64,000 nucleotides of DNA, taken from NCBI RefSeq assembly GCF_042445055.1, contig NZ_CP170339.1, positions 1,860,001 through 1,924,000 of the forward strand, in the 5' to 3' direction. Shown here in pieces: positions 17,235 to 25,304 of this stretch; positions within the stretch are counted from its first letter, which is position 1; each line of letters begins with the position of its first letter. Source of the DNA: Falsihalocynthiibacter sp042445055. Lineage in GTDB: Bacteria > Pseudomonadota > Alphaproteobacteria > Rhodobacterales > Rhodobacteraceae. The translations under genes were made by a program, and so were the position numbers. Below the pieces are notes generated by a model, which saw nothing but the letters and a program-made list of their open reading frames with translations, was not told where the DNA came from and searched no databases.

Positions 17235-17909
17235 TTAGGCTGCCCAATGGATAGTTGCCCCAGACAAAACAGCACAAATCGGCGCTTGCATGGGGTCGTT
17301 AAGAGAAATGGCTTTGTCCAACGCGGCGCGTTTTTCTTCGCCAGTGATCAACACGTGCCGATGTTTTGCCCCCGCAAGGATACGCGCGCTAAGCGTGATG
17401 CGTGGCTCCGGCGCACCGGGCGCACGCATTGGCAAGAGAACTGGCGCATCTGGCGCGAAAGCCTCGGCAAGGAGGTCAGCTTCTGGGAAGATACTCGCGG
17501 TATGCATATCCGTGCCCATTCCGACAACGCACACGGTAAGGGGCAGCACCTTTTCAATTCCTTCCGCCAGTTCGGCGAGACGGTCTTCTGGACGATCCGC
17601 GGGCGCATAAAGTGGCATCAGTTTCGCGACGGCGGCCTTGTTCTGAAGGAGCCGACGACGCAAGAGCGCGGTGTTTGAACGTTCGCTGGTTTCTGGCACC
17701 CAGCGTTCATCGCCCAACATGACCGAAACATTTTCCCATTCCAGATCGGTTTCCGACAGACTGTCAAAAATCGGACCGGGCGTGGTTCCTCCGGGCACGG
17801 CCAAGGAAGCAGCCCCAGAAGACGCAATTTCAGTGCGGAGTTCATCGACGATCACAGATGCGAGCCCTGCCATCAACGCTTCGCGGCTCTCATATTCAAT
17901 ACGTTTCAT
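17235..17909 (-). CDS. pgl: 6-phosphogluconolactonase
   Basis: Hydrolyses 6-phosphogluconolactone to 6-phosphogluconate. A 224-residue protein of the SugarP_isomerase type; VPGGTTPGPIFDSL and the region VMLGDERWVPETSERSN are the expected phosphate-binding and active-site loops, and GMGTDMHTASIFP is the later conserved segment. It overlaps zwf by four bases (ATGA) and abuts pgi. Confidence 0.94.
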   Translation of the reverse strand: MKRIEYESREALMAGLASVIVDELRTEIASSGAASLAVPGGTTPGPIFDSLSETDLEWENVSVMLGDERWVPETSERSNTALLRRRLLQNKAAVAKLMPLYAPADRPEDRLAELAEGIEKVLPLTVCVVGMGTDMHTASIFPEADLLAEAFAPDAPVLLPMRAPGAPEPRITLSARILAGAKHRHVLITGEEKRAALDKAISLNDPMQAPICAVLSGATIHWAA

Positions 17910-19360
17910 TCTTTGATCTCTCTCCAGCGGCGTCCATCACGGTGCATCAGCATCAAGGCATCCTCGGGCCCCGAGCTTCCGGGCTCATAGGGGCGCGGCG
18001 TGTCGCCACGCTCTTGCCAACCCTCGATGATCGGATCGGTCCATGTCCAAGCGGCCTCAACCTCATCGCCGCGCATAAACAGCGTTTGGTTGCCGCGAAT
18101 AACATCCATGATAAGCCGCTCATAGGCGTCTGGCACATCTTCGGCATCCGGACCGAGCGCCTCGGCAAAGCTCATATCAAGCGGCACTTCCATCAGGCGC
18201 ATACCGCCCGGACCAGGCTCCTTGATGGTAACGCGAAGATTCATGCCTTCGTTTGGTTGCAACTGAATGGCCAGAACGTTCCCGCGCCGGCCTTCTTGTG
18301 GGCCAAAGATCGAGTGCGGCGGATCCTTGAAAACAACGGCGATTTCGCTTGTGCGCGCACGCAGACGTTTCCCTGTGCGCAAATAAATCGGCGTGCCCTT
18401 CCAGCGCCAATTCGAGATGTTTACCTTCATTGCGATAAAACTCTCGGTCTTGCTGTCGGGGTTTTCGGCCTCTTCGACATAAGAAGGGCCCTTTTCATCC
18501 GCTGTATAGCGACCGCGCACGATTTCCTTGGGCGATACAGGATCGAGCGCGCGAATAACCTTGAGCTTCTCATCGCGAACGGCATCTGGCTCGAACTCAT
18601 TCGGTGGCTCCATCGCGATCAGGCAAAGGAGCTGCATCAAGTGGTTCTGAACCATGTCACGCATCGCGCCGGAGCGGTCGTAATAGGCGCCACGGCTCCC
18701 GACGGCGACGGTCTCTGCCGCCGTAATCTGGATGTGATCGACGTATTGGCTGTTCCAGAGCGGTTCAAACAGGATGTTGCCAAAGCGCACAGCCATCAGG
18801 TTCTGAACCGTTTCTTTGCCCAAATAGTGGTCGATGCGATAAATCTGGCTCTCGTCGAAATGCTCTGCCAATACACCGTTCAATTCCTTGGCCGAAGCCA
18901 GATCGCGCCCGAAGGGTTTTTCTACAACGATACGGCTTTCTTTGTCGGCGATCTTGAAGGTATGCAGACGCTCCGCCAAATCCCCGAACAGGCTTGGCGC
19001 GACAGAGAAATAAAAGGCCTTTACCACACCCTTACGAGTCGTTTTCTTAAGCTCGCTCCAGCCGCCCTCGCCCTTGGCGTCGATAACGATATACGACAGC
19101 AATTCAAGGAAACCGCTAATCGACTCAGCATCGCGGTATTTCTCTGGAACGAATTCCTCAATCGCGGCGCCAATCACCTTGCGATAATCGTCGCTATCCT
19201 GTTCCTGACGCGCAGCACCGATAATGCGTGCGCCTTCGGGCATTTGCCCTGAACGGTACCGACGATATAGGCCCGGAAGGATTTTACGGCGTGCAAGGTC
19301 GCCTGTCCCACCAAAAATGACCAAATCAAAATCTTCTACTGGAATGACGCGCGATACCAT
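17906..19360 (-). CDS. zwf: Glucose-6-phosphate dehydrogenase
   Basis: First step of the oxidative pentose phosphate and Entner-Doudoroff routes; reduces NADP while making 6-phosphogluconolactone. 484 residues from ATG 19360, which is preceded by GAGGG; the frame continues to 19495 but homology begins at VIFGGTGDLARRKILPGLY, the coenzyme-binding segment. RIDHYLGKE holds the catalytic His region. It is the first gene of zwf-pgl-pgi. A perfect 12-base palindrome 44 bases upstream suggests control by a LacI-type repressor. Confidence 0.96.
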   Translation of the reverse strand: MVSRVIPVEDFDLVIFGGTGDLARRKILPGLYRRYRSGQMPEGARIIGAARQEQDSDDYRKVIGAAIEEFVPEKYRDAESISGFLELLSYIVIDAKGEGGWSELKKTTRKGVVKAFYFSVAPSLFGDLAERLHTFKIADKESRIVVEKPFGRDLASAKELNGVLAEHFDESQIYRIDHYLGKETVQNLMAVRFGNILFEPLWNSQYVDHIQITAAETVAVGSRGAYYDRSGAMRDMVQNHLMQLLCLIAMEPPNEFEPDAVRDEKLKVIRALDPVSPKEIVRGRYTADEKGPSYVEEAENPDSKTESFIAMKVNISNWRWKGTPIYLRTGKRLRARTSEIAVVFKDPPHSIFGPQEGRRGNVLAIQLQPNEGMNLRVTIKEPGPGGMRLMEVPLDMSFAEALGPDAEDVPDAYERLIMDVIRGNQTLFMRGDEVEAAWTWTDPIIEGWQERGDTPRPYEPGSSGPEDALMLMHRDGRRWREIKE

Positions 19361-19403
19361 TTGGCCCTCGTTTTGCATAAAGCGCTCCCGAAACCCTTGG
19401 CTT

Positions 19404-19415
19404 GTTAGCGCTAAC
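19404..19415. promoter_or_regulatory. Palindromic operator upstream of zwf
   Basis: GTTAGCGCTAAC is a perfect palindrome with a central CG, the form preferred by LacI-family regulators. In alphaproteobacteria such sites control central carbon genes through CceR/PckR-type repressors. It lies 44 bases upstream of the zwf start, within the divergent region shared with the radical SAM gene. The regulator assignment is inference. Confidence 0.6.
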
Positions 19416-19559
19416 TGTTTGTCTCGGGCGACTAATAACGCCCCCGTCTTCACAAGTCTAGCATGCATGCCCTCTATCACAACTGTGTCAGGCATTTTCT
19501 TTTCTCTTTTCGTCCCTTAACGCTGACGGTACCAAGGACCCAGATCAAAGAGGGCCGAT

Positions 19560-20507
19560 ATGAAAGATAACCACATCGCCAATCAGGGCAAATTTCAGGA
19601 TCCATTCGTAACGGCCAAAGGCGAAGAACGCGCCCATGTTACCTTGAGCAATCCGCAAACGCTTTGGTTTAATACGGGCACCCTTTGTAACATTGCTTGC
19701 ACGAACTGTTATATCGAAAGTTCGCCCAAGAATGATGCGTTGGTCTATATCACCGCTGACGAAGTAAGCGAATACTTACAGCAGCTTACAGAGCGTTCTT
19801 GGAACGTCCGCGAAATCGGCATAACGGGTGGCGAGCCCTTTATGAACCCCGAGATCATAGAGATTCTTACCCGTAGCCTTGACGCTGGATATGATGTCTT
19901 GCTGCTCACAAACGCGATGCAGCCTATGATGCGCAAATCGGTTCGTGCGGGTTTGGTGCCATTGATCGAGAAGTACCGCGACAAACTCACTTTTCGTATC
20001 TCGCTCGATCACTTCACTCAGGAAAAGCATGACGAAGTGCGCGGCCCCGGTTCTTTTGAACGGACGATCGAAGGGATGGAATGGCTTCGCGATCAAGGTG
20101 CGCAGATTGCTTCGGCTGGTCGTCTGCTCTGGGATGAAACCGAAGAGGATGCGCGGCGCGGATTGGGCGAACTTTTTGCCAAGCACCGTTTTGATATAGA
20201 TCCGCAAAATCCTGCGCAATGCGTGCTGTTTCCAGAGATGGATGAGAACGTAGAAGTCCCCGAAATTACAACGGCTTGCTGGGGTATACTTGATGTAAAG
20301 CCCGAAAGCGTCATGTGCGCCAGTTCGCGGATGGTCATCAAGCGCAAAGGCGCGGCAAAGCCATCGGTCCTCGCATGTACCCTATTGCCATATGCGCCCG
20401 AATTCGAGCTTGGCGAAACCTTGGAACAGGCAGAGCGCCCCGTGCGCTTGAACCACCCACATTGCGCCAAGTTCTGCGTTCTTGGTGGCGCGAGTTGCTC
20501 TGGCTAG
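19560..20507 (+). CDS. Radical SAM protein with C-terminal cysteine cluster
   Basis: A 315-residue radical SAM enzyme. The CxxxCxxC loop LCNIACTNC (Cys43, Cys47, Cys50) binds the 4Fe-4S cluster, and GITGGEPFMNPEI is the SAM-binding GGE segment. The C-terminal third has further cysteines (in TTACWGI, VMCASSRM, LACTLLPY, HCAKFCVLGGASC), which suggests a second, auxiliary iron-sulfur site of the SPASM or twitch kind. Substrate unknown: no peptide precursor or tailoring partner lies next to it. It faces the HNH nuclease gene and shares a CTAG stop with it. Confidence 0.85.
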   Translation: MKDNHIANQGKFQDPFVTAKGEERAHVTLSNPQTLWFNTGTLCNIACTNCYIESSPKNDALVYITADEVSEYLQQLTERSWNVREIGITGGEPFMNPEIIEILTRSLDAGYDVLLLTNAMQPMMRKSVRAGLVPLIEKYRDKLTFRISLDHFTQEKHDEVRGPGSFERTIEGMEWLRDQGAQIASAGRLLWDETEEDARRGLGELFAKHRFDIDPQNPAQCVLFPEMDENVEVPEITTACWGILDVKPESVMCASSRMVIKRKGAAKPSVLACTLLPYAPEFELGETLEQAERPVRLNHPHCAKFCVLGGASCSG

Positions 20508-21088
20508 GCGTCTAGCTCCGTATCCCAATACAGAAAGTCCATCCAGCTTTCGTGCAGGAAGTTTGGCGGGAACTTGCGCCCGTTATTTTGAAGCTCTTGG
20601 ACATCGGGCCGCCTTACGGGCTTGCGAAGGTGCATTCCCGCTTGTCGCAATGATTTGCTCCCCTTCTTGAGGTTGCAAGGCGAACAAGCCGCAACAACGT
20701 TCTGCCAACTCGTGATCCCACCCGCCGCGCGTGGAATCACATGGTCAAACGTCAGATCACCTTTGCTTCCGCAATACTGGCACCGAAACTCATCGCGCAA
20801 GAAAAGGTTAAAGCGCGTAAACGCCACTTGCGTCCGAGGCCGCACATATTCCTTGAGCACCACAACCGAGGGCACGCGTATTTGCGTGGTCGGACTGTGC
20901 ACGTAGTGATCATATTCTGCAATGATATCAACACGATCCAGGTATGCGGCCTTGATCGCTTCCTGCCACGGCCAGAGCGATAGCGGGAAATACGAAAGCG
21001 GCCGATAATCCGCATTCAGAACCAAAGCTGGGTGTTGCTTTAATTTACTAGGTTCACGAGTGAATTCAGTTCGAAAATCGCCGTCCAT
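20504..21088 (-). CDS. HNH endonuclease
   Basis: A 194-residue protein with an HNH domain in its second half: CQYCGSKGDLTFDHVIPRAAGG, interrupted by the second pair in CSPC, gives two CxxC zinc pairs around the catalytic histidine of DHVIP. The N-terminal segment LVLNADYRPLSYFPLSLW is typical of a conserved family of free-standing HNH proteins in alphaproteobacteria. The substrate is unknown; there is no sign that it is a homing or phage nuclease here. Stop shared with the radical SAM gene. Confidence 0.85.
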   Translation of the reverse strand: MDGDFRTEFTREPSKLKQHPALVLNADYRPLSYFPLSLWPWQEAIKAAYLDRVDIIAEYDHYVHSPTTQIRVPSVVVLKEYVRPRTQVAFTRFNLFLRDEFRCQYCGSKGDLTFDHVIPRAAGGITSWQNVVAACSPCNLKKGSKSLRQAGMHLRKPVRRPDVQELQNNGRKFPPNFLHESWMDFLYWDTELDA

Positions 21089-21260
21089 GGGTCAAACTTC
21101 CCTACCCTGTCTACTGTACCCAGCGTCAGGGCGAGGAACCCGCCCTAGCCTGTGGATAACTATATATAGGTTCAACAATCTGGCAAGCCTCTTGATGTTG
21201 AGAAATGCCATGCTTTGAGCCTATTTGGACAAGGTAACGACCATGTGACAGAGTTTTGGC

Positions 21261-21926
21261 CTAGGAATACCCCAGTTTCTGCATCAAAAACTGGTTCGCC
21301 ACGCTTAAACCATCGGGCGCGATACTATGCGCCGTTCCCTGCATCACATGGGCGTAAACTTCGAATCCGGCCTTGGATAGCGCGTCACCCGCTTCTGAAA
21401 GCGATTGCGGCGGCACAACGTCATCCTGATCTCCGTGAATGAGCATCACAGGCGGTTTGCTAATCGCTTGTTCCTCAAGCAATTCGGGCACAAGTAGCCG
21501 ACCAGAAAAGGCAACGACACCTGCGAACGTCTCGGCGCGGCGCGGCGCGACATGAAGCGCCATCATCGTGCCCTGGGAGAATCCAAAGAGCACGCAATTC
21601 TCGGCCGCAACCCCTTGTTCCTCAAGAAGAGTATCAAGAAACGCGTTCAAATCCGCACTCGCAGCGACAAGTCCTGCCTTCGCCTGCTCTTCGGTGCTGC
21701 CATCAATCCAGGGGATCGGAAACCACTGAAGCCCAAACGGCATACCCGCAATTGCGTCGGGCGCATCAGGGGCAACGAAAACGGTATCCTTAAGGTGCGG
21801 CGCCAATGGATCGGCCAGCCCAAGAAGGTCCGCGCCATTCGCGCCATACCCGTGCAGGAAAACGACCATGGATTTTGCCTGACCAGACAGGGGCGCGCGC
21901 GTTGCGTATTTGAGGGTACGTGTCAT
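21261..21926 (-). CDS. Alpha/beta hydrolase, carboxylesterase/lysophospholipase type
   Basis: A 221-residue serine hydrolase of the carboxylesterase/phospholipase (YpfH) family. FLHGYGANGADLLGLA is the oxyanion region, GFSQGTMMALH holds the nucleophile serine, HGDQDDVVPP the aspartate, and QGTAHSIAPDGL the histidine, so the triad is complete. ATG 21926 overlaps the stop of the glycosylase gene (ATGA). It is the last of four overlapping genes cbiD-cobK-glycosylase-esterase. Confidence 0.88.
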   Translation of the reverse strand: MTRTLKYATRAPLSGQAKSMVVFLHGYGANGADLLGLADPLAPHLKDTVFVAPDAPDAIAGMPFGLQWFPIPWIDGSTEEQAKAGLVAASADLNAFLDTLLEEQGVAAENCVLFGFSQGTMMALHVAPRRAETFAGVVAFSGRLLVPELLEEQAISKPPVMLIHGDQDDVVPPQSLSEAGDALSKAGFEVYAHVMQGTAHSIAPDGLSVANQFLMQKLGYS

Positions 21927-22543
21927 CGGATGCCTTCTCTTTGTTTTGCTATGTGGTAATAGGCCCAGAGAAGCCGCGCTGCAACCGCACGATGGGGCGA
22001 CCAAGCCTGCGCCATCTCGCGGAACTCTCGCTCCTTCGGGCGTTCATCCAGTTCAAACAAAATCCGTGCGCTTTCTTGAAGTGCCAGATCTCCTGGCGCA
22101 AAGACATCCGCGTGACCCAATGAAAACATTGCATAAATCTCGGCTGTCCACGGTCCAATTCCCGAAACTTCGGTCAGTATCTCTACGACTTCCTCACTCG
22201 GCGCAGATCGCAAAGCACGATAATCGATCCGAGCTTCGGCAAGGGCGCGGGCATAGCGCATCTTCTGGCGGCTCAGGCCGCAGGCGCGCAGTTCCTCATC
22301 TGTGGCCCACATAATTTTACGCGGTCCGGTAAGCTTGGCATCTTTCAACCGTTTCCATATCGCATCAGCCGAGGCCACGCTCACCTGTTGGCTCACAATC
22401 GCATCAAAAAGTGCTGCGAACCCATCTTTGCGGCGACGCAACGGCAGTGGTCCTGTTGCCTCATATGCCGCGGCAAAGCGTGGCTCTATCGCGGCCAGAC
22501 CAAGCGCATGAGTATGAACATCTTCTAATGTTTCTATGATCAT
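21923..22543 (-). CDS. DNA-3-methyladenine glycosylase (AlkA-like, HhH-GPD)
   Basis: A 206-residue base-excision repair enzyme removing alkylated purines. The segment FDAIVSQQVSVASADAIWKRL, the helix-hairpin-helix EVSGIGPWTAEIYAMFSLG and the following DVFAPGDLALQ (catalytic Asp) are those of the AlkA/MAG group. It overlaps cobK and the esterase by four bases on each side, an unexpected link between DNA repair and cobalamin genes. There is no Ada-type regulatory domain. Confidence 0.9.
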   Translation of the reverse strand: MIIETLEDVHTHALGLAAIEPRFAAAYEATGPLPLRRRKDGFAALFDAIVSQQVSVASADAIWKRLKDAKLTGPRKIMWATDEELRACGLSRQKMRYARALAEARIDYRALRSAPSEEVVEILTEVSGIGPWTAEIYAMFSLGHADVFAPGDLALQESARILFELDERPKEREFREMAQAWSPHRAVAARLLWAYYHIAKQREGIR

Positions 22544-23289
22544 ACAGTGCGAACCTTATGTTGAATTATCCAGTCCATCGCCGCATCAACTGTCGACACA
22601 TGATCACCTTTGGGGAGCGGTGGCCGCTTTATCATCAGCACCTTAATACCCAAGCGCCGCGCAGCATCCAGCTTGGTACGGCTTGGCGCGCCTCCTGCAT
22701 TCTTGACTATCAGCACATCAACCTTGCGATCAGTGAATAGATCCATCTCATGCTCCACCGAAAATGGCGGCTTTCCAATGAGATACTCGCCATTCTCAAA
22801 GGGAAATGGTTGCTCTGGCGGGTCAATCTGTCGGCAAATCAGATGCCGTCCCGCAAGGTTCGCAAAACTGGCAAGCGTACCGCGCCCCGTCGCAAGGAAA
22901 ACCGTCGCGCCGTTGGGGATGTGATCTTTGGCCTCTTCTGGGGTGTTGAGCATGATCCAATCGTCACCCTCCTGAGGCTCCCAAGCAGCCCTTCGAAGAT
23001 GCAGATAAGGGATCGAATTGTCGTGACAAATACTTGATGTCCGCTCGGAAATACGCGCCGCGAACGGATGCGTCGCGTCCACAACCAAATCAAAACCTTC
23101 GCGCAGGATGTAGCGTTCTTGCGCTGCACGACCGCCAAAGCCCCCAACGCGTGTTTCAAGCGGGAGTGGTGTCGGGTATCGCGTTGCCCCCGCAAGCGAC
23201 GCAATTGCCGTAACATCCTGATCCGAAGCGATTAACGCCGCTAATCGTCGGGCCTCTCCAGACCCTGCAAGCATCAGAACCTTAATCAT
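22540..23289 (-). CDS. cobK: Precorrin-6A reductase
   Basis: NADPH-dependent reduction of (cobalt-)precorrin-6A in corrin synthesis. A 249-residue CobK/CbiJ family protein with LAGSGEARRLAALI at the N-terminus, DATHPFAARIS in the middle, VFLATGRGTL and VKNAGG. It overlaps cbiD and the glycosylase gene by four bases on each side. Whether it serves the aerobic or the cobalt-early branch cannot be told from this gene alone. Confidence 0.92.
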   Translation of the reverse strand: MIKVLMLAGSGEARRLAALIASDQDVTAIASLAGATRYPTPLPLETRVGGFGGRAAQERYILREGFDLVVDATHPFAARISERTSSICHDNSIPYLHLRRAAWEPQEGDDWIMLNTPEEAKDHIPNGATVFLATGRGTLASFANLAGRHLICRQIDPPEQPFPFENGEYLIGKPPFSVEHEMDLFTDRKVDVLIVKNAGGAPSRTKLDAARRLGIKVLMIKRPPLPKGDHVSTVDAAMDWIIQHKVRTV

Positions 23290-24332
23290 TCGCTCGCCCG
23301 CCCAATGATATCGCCACGTCGATTTATGATGACGACACCCGCCTTTGTCTCGGTGTCGCGCAGTTGAACGCGCACTTGCTTTAGGGCTTCATGCGCTACC
23401 TTAGATGATATATTTTCACCATACTTTTCATATACTTCAAGTGCTGTATTCATCTCTGCTATATCAGGTGCAGAGCAGAGTTCTGCCAATCGCTCGAAAT
23501 CAACCTGACTACGCCCCGAATGAAGATCCACGGCACCTTGGGCAAGTTTCACCATTTTGCCGATACCGCCGCCAATCGTTATGCGCTCAACGGGATGGGT
23601 ACGGAGGTATTTTAGCAATCCACCAGCGAAATCGCCCATATCCAGCATCGCTTCGGATGGAAGATCATAGAGCTCCCGAACGACCCTCTCGCTGGTGGCG
23701 CCGGTGCAGCCCGCAACATGGTGAATTGCAGAGGCCCGCGCCACGTCTACACCGCGGTGAATCGATGCGATCCACGCGGCACAACTAAATGGCCGCACAA
23801 CGCCAGTGGTGCCCAGCACCGACAAACCTCCAACAATTCCGAGACGTGGGTTCCATGTTTTCAGAGCTATCTCCGCGCCGTTATCTATCGAAATCTCAAT
23901 CTCGACACATGGCTCCTCATTGAACTGCGCTGCAAGCTCCAAAACAACATCACGCATGAGTTGGCGCGGAACGGGGTTAATCGCAGGCTCGCCGACGCCT
24001 ATCGGCAATCCGGGTTTGGTGACTGTCCCGACGCCATTACCGGCGGCAAATCTGATACCAGTGCCGCCAAGCGATACTTTGGCGCGGATCGTTGCGCCGT
24101 GCGTAACGTCAGGATCATCACCCGCATCCTTGATAATCGCCGCCTCGGCCCAATCCGCGCCGTTTGATGCCTCAACGATGGTGAAATCTGGCGTTTCTCC
24201 GCGTGGGAGCGTAATCGAGACTTCCTCTACCGACGCGCCGCCCCAAAGCTGCAAGAGCGCCGCCTTGGTCGCCGCCGTCGCACAGGCGCCCGTGGTCCAA
24301 CCACGGCGCAACACTTTGGTCTCGTTGTTCAT
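23286..24332 (-). CDS. cbiD: Cobalt-precorrin-5B C1-methyltransferase
   Basis: Methylates C1 of the corrin ring. A 348-residue protein starting LRRGWTTGACATAATKAAL, the diagnostic CbiD opening; IGGGIGKMVKLAQG is a later conserved segment. ATG 24332 is used because homology starts ten residues later; a GTG at 24392 would add unsupported residues. CbiD is usual in the cobalt-early route, whereas the aerobic route uses CobF for this step. It is divergent from cobA with 96 bases between. Confidence 0.92.
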   Translation of the reverse strand: MNNETKVLRRGWTTGACATAATKAALLQLWGGASVEEVSITLPRGETPDFTIVEASNGADWAEAAIIKDAGDDPDVTHGATIRAKVSLGGTGIRFAAGNGVGTVTKPGLPIGVGEPAINPVPRQLMRDVVLELAAQFNEEPCVEIEISIDNGAEIALKTWNPRLGIVGGLSVLGTTGVVRPFSCAAWIASIHRGVDVARASAIHHVAGCTGATSERVVRELYDLPSEAMLDMGDFAGGLLKYLRTHPVERITIGGGIGKMVKLAQGAVDLHSGRSQVDFERLAELCSAPDIAEMNTALEVYEKYGENISSKVAHEALKQVRVQLRDTETKAGVVIINRRGDIIGRASE

Positions 24333-24428
24333 CGTGCTGACTATAGGGGTGAAATTACCTGCCGCCAATTCCTCAGTTAGGTGCGTTTCCACACTTTTCG
24401 CCGCCCAGACAAACAGGCATAAAGAGGC

Positions 24429-25304
24429 ATGAACGATTCAACTCTGTCCCCCGACCCACATTTTCACGCAATGCCCTCTGGTGCATGGCCCACGCTTGAT
24501 GCGGGCTGGGTCTGGCTGTGTGGCGCAGGTCCGGGCGATCCGGGCTTGCTTACGCTCCATGGGCTGAATGCGCTGCGTCAGGCCGATGTGATCGTCTACG
24601 ACGCCTTGGTTCAGAAATCGATTTTGGATTGGGCGCACCCTGACGCTGAGTTGGTTTATGCAGGCAAGCGCGGCGGTAAACCATCTGCCAAGCAACAGGA
24701 CATTTCACTAACCCTTGTTGATTATGCGCGCGCGGGAAAACGCGTGTTGCGGCTTAAGGGCGGCGATCCGTTCGTCTTTGGGCGTGGCGGCGAAGAAGCC
24801 CAAACCTTGGTGCAGCACAACATCCCCGTGCGCATCATTCCAGGTATTTCCGCAGGGATCGGCGGGCTTGCCTATGCGGGCATCCCCGTCACGCACCGCG
24901 ATGTAAATCAGTCGGTTACTTTCGTCACCGGACACGATCAATCGGGTGAAACTACCAAGCTGAATTGGGACGCGATTTCAAAGGGATCGCAGGTATTGGT
25001 CATCTATATGGGCATGAAGCACATCGCCCAAATCACCAAGCACCTCCTTGATGCTGGCCGCCCCGCTGACGAGCCAGTAGCCGTCGTGACTGAAGCGACC
25101 ACCCCCGAACAACAGGTGCTCGAGACCACCCTTGGCAATATCGTCGCGGACCTTGAGGCAAGCGAACTCACGCCGCCAGCGATCATCTGTGTCGGACGCT
25201 CGGTCCACATGCGCCAAGTACTGGACTGGCAGGGAATGATGGCCGGAGACGCACCGCGCAACCTTGATCCGTTGGGCCGTGGACGCCCAGCCGAACAACC
25301 TTGA
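24429..25304 (+). CDS. cobA: Uroporphyrinogen-III C-methyltransferase
   Basis: Uses two SAM to turn uroporphyrinogen III into precorrin-2, the entry to cobalamin and siroheme. A 291-residue single-domain enzyme: VWLCGAGPGDPGLLTLHGL, YDALV, RLKGGDPFVFGRGGEE and IPGISAG are the SUMT motifs. The stop overlaps the start of cobB (TTGA). Confidence 0.95.
   Translation: MNDSTLSPDPHFHAMPSGAWPTLDAGWVWLCGAGPGDPGLLTLHGLNALRQADVIVYDALVQKSILDWAHPDAELVYAGKRGGKPSAKQQDISLTLVDYARAGKRVLRLKGGDPFVFGRGGEEAQTLVQHNIPVRIIPGISAGIGGLAYAGIPVTHRDVNQSVTFVTGHDQSGETTKLNWDAISKGSQVLVIYMGMKHIAQITKHLLDAGRPADEPVAVVTEATTPEQQVLETTLGNIVADLEASELTPPAIICVGRSVHMRQVLDWQGMMAGDAPRNLDPLGRGRPAEQP

Noticed and set aside
17858..19252. 464-residue open frame on the plus strand inside zwf/pgl
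   Set aside because: It lies fully opposite zwf and has no family resemblance; a mirror frame of a GC-rich gene.
20504..21088. HNH gene as mobile intron or phage nuclease
   Set aside because: It is free-standing, intact and of a conserved chromosomal family type, with no intron or phage genes around.
24333..24428. Cobalamin riboswitch between cbiD and cobA
   Set aside because: Only 96 bases are available, and I see no B12-box-like core.
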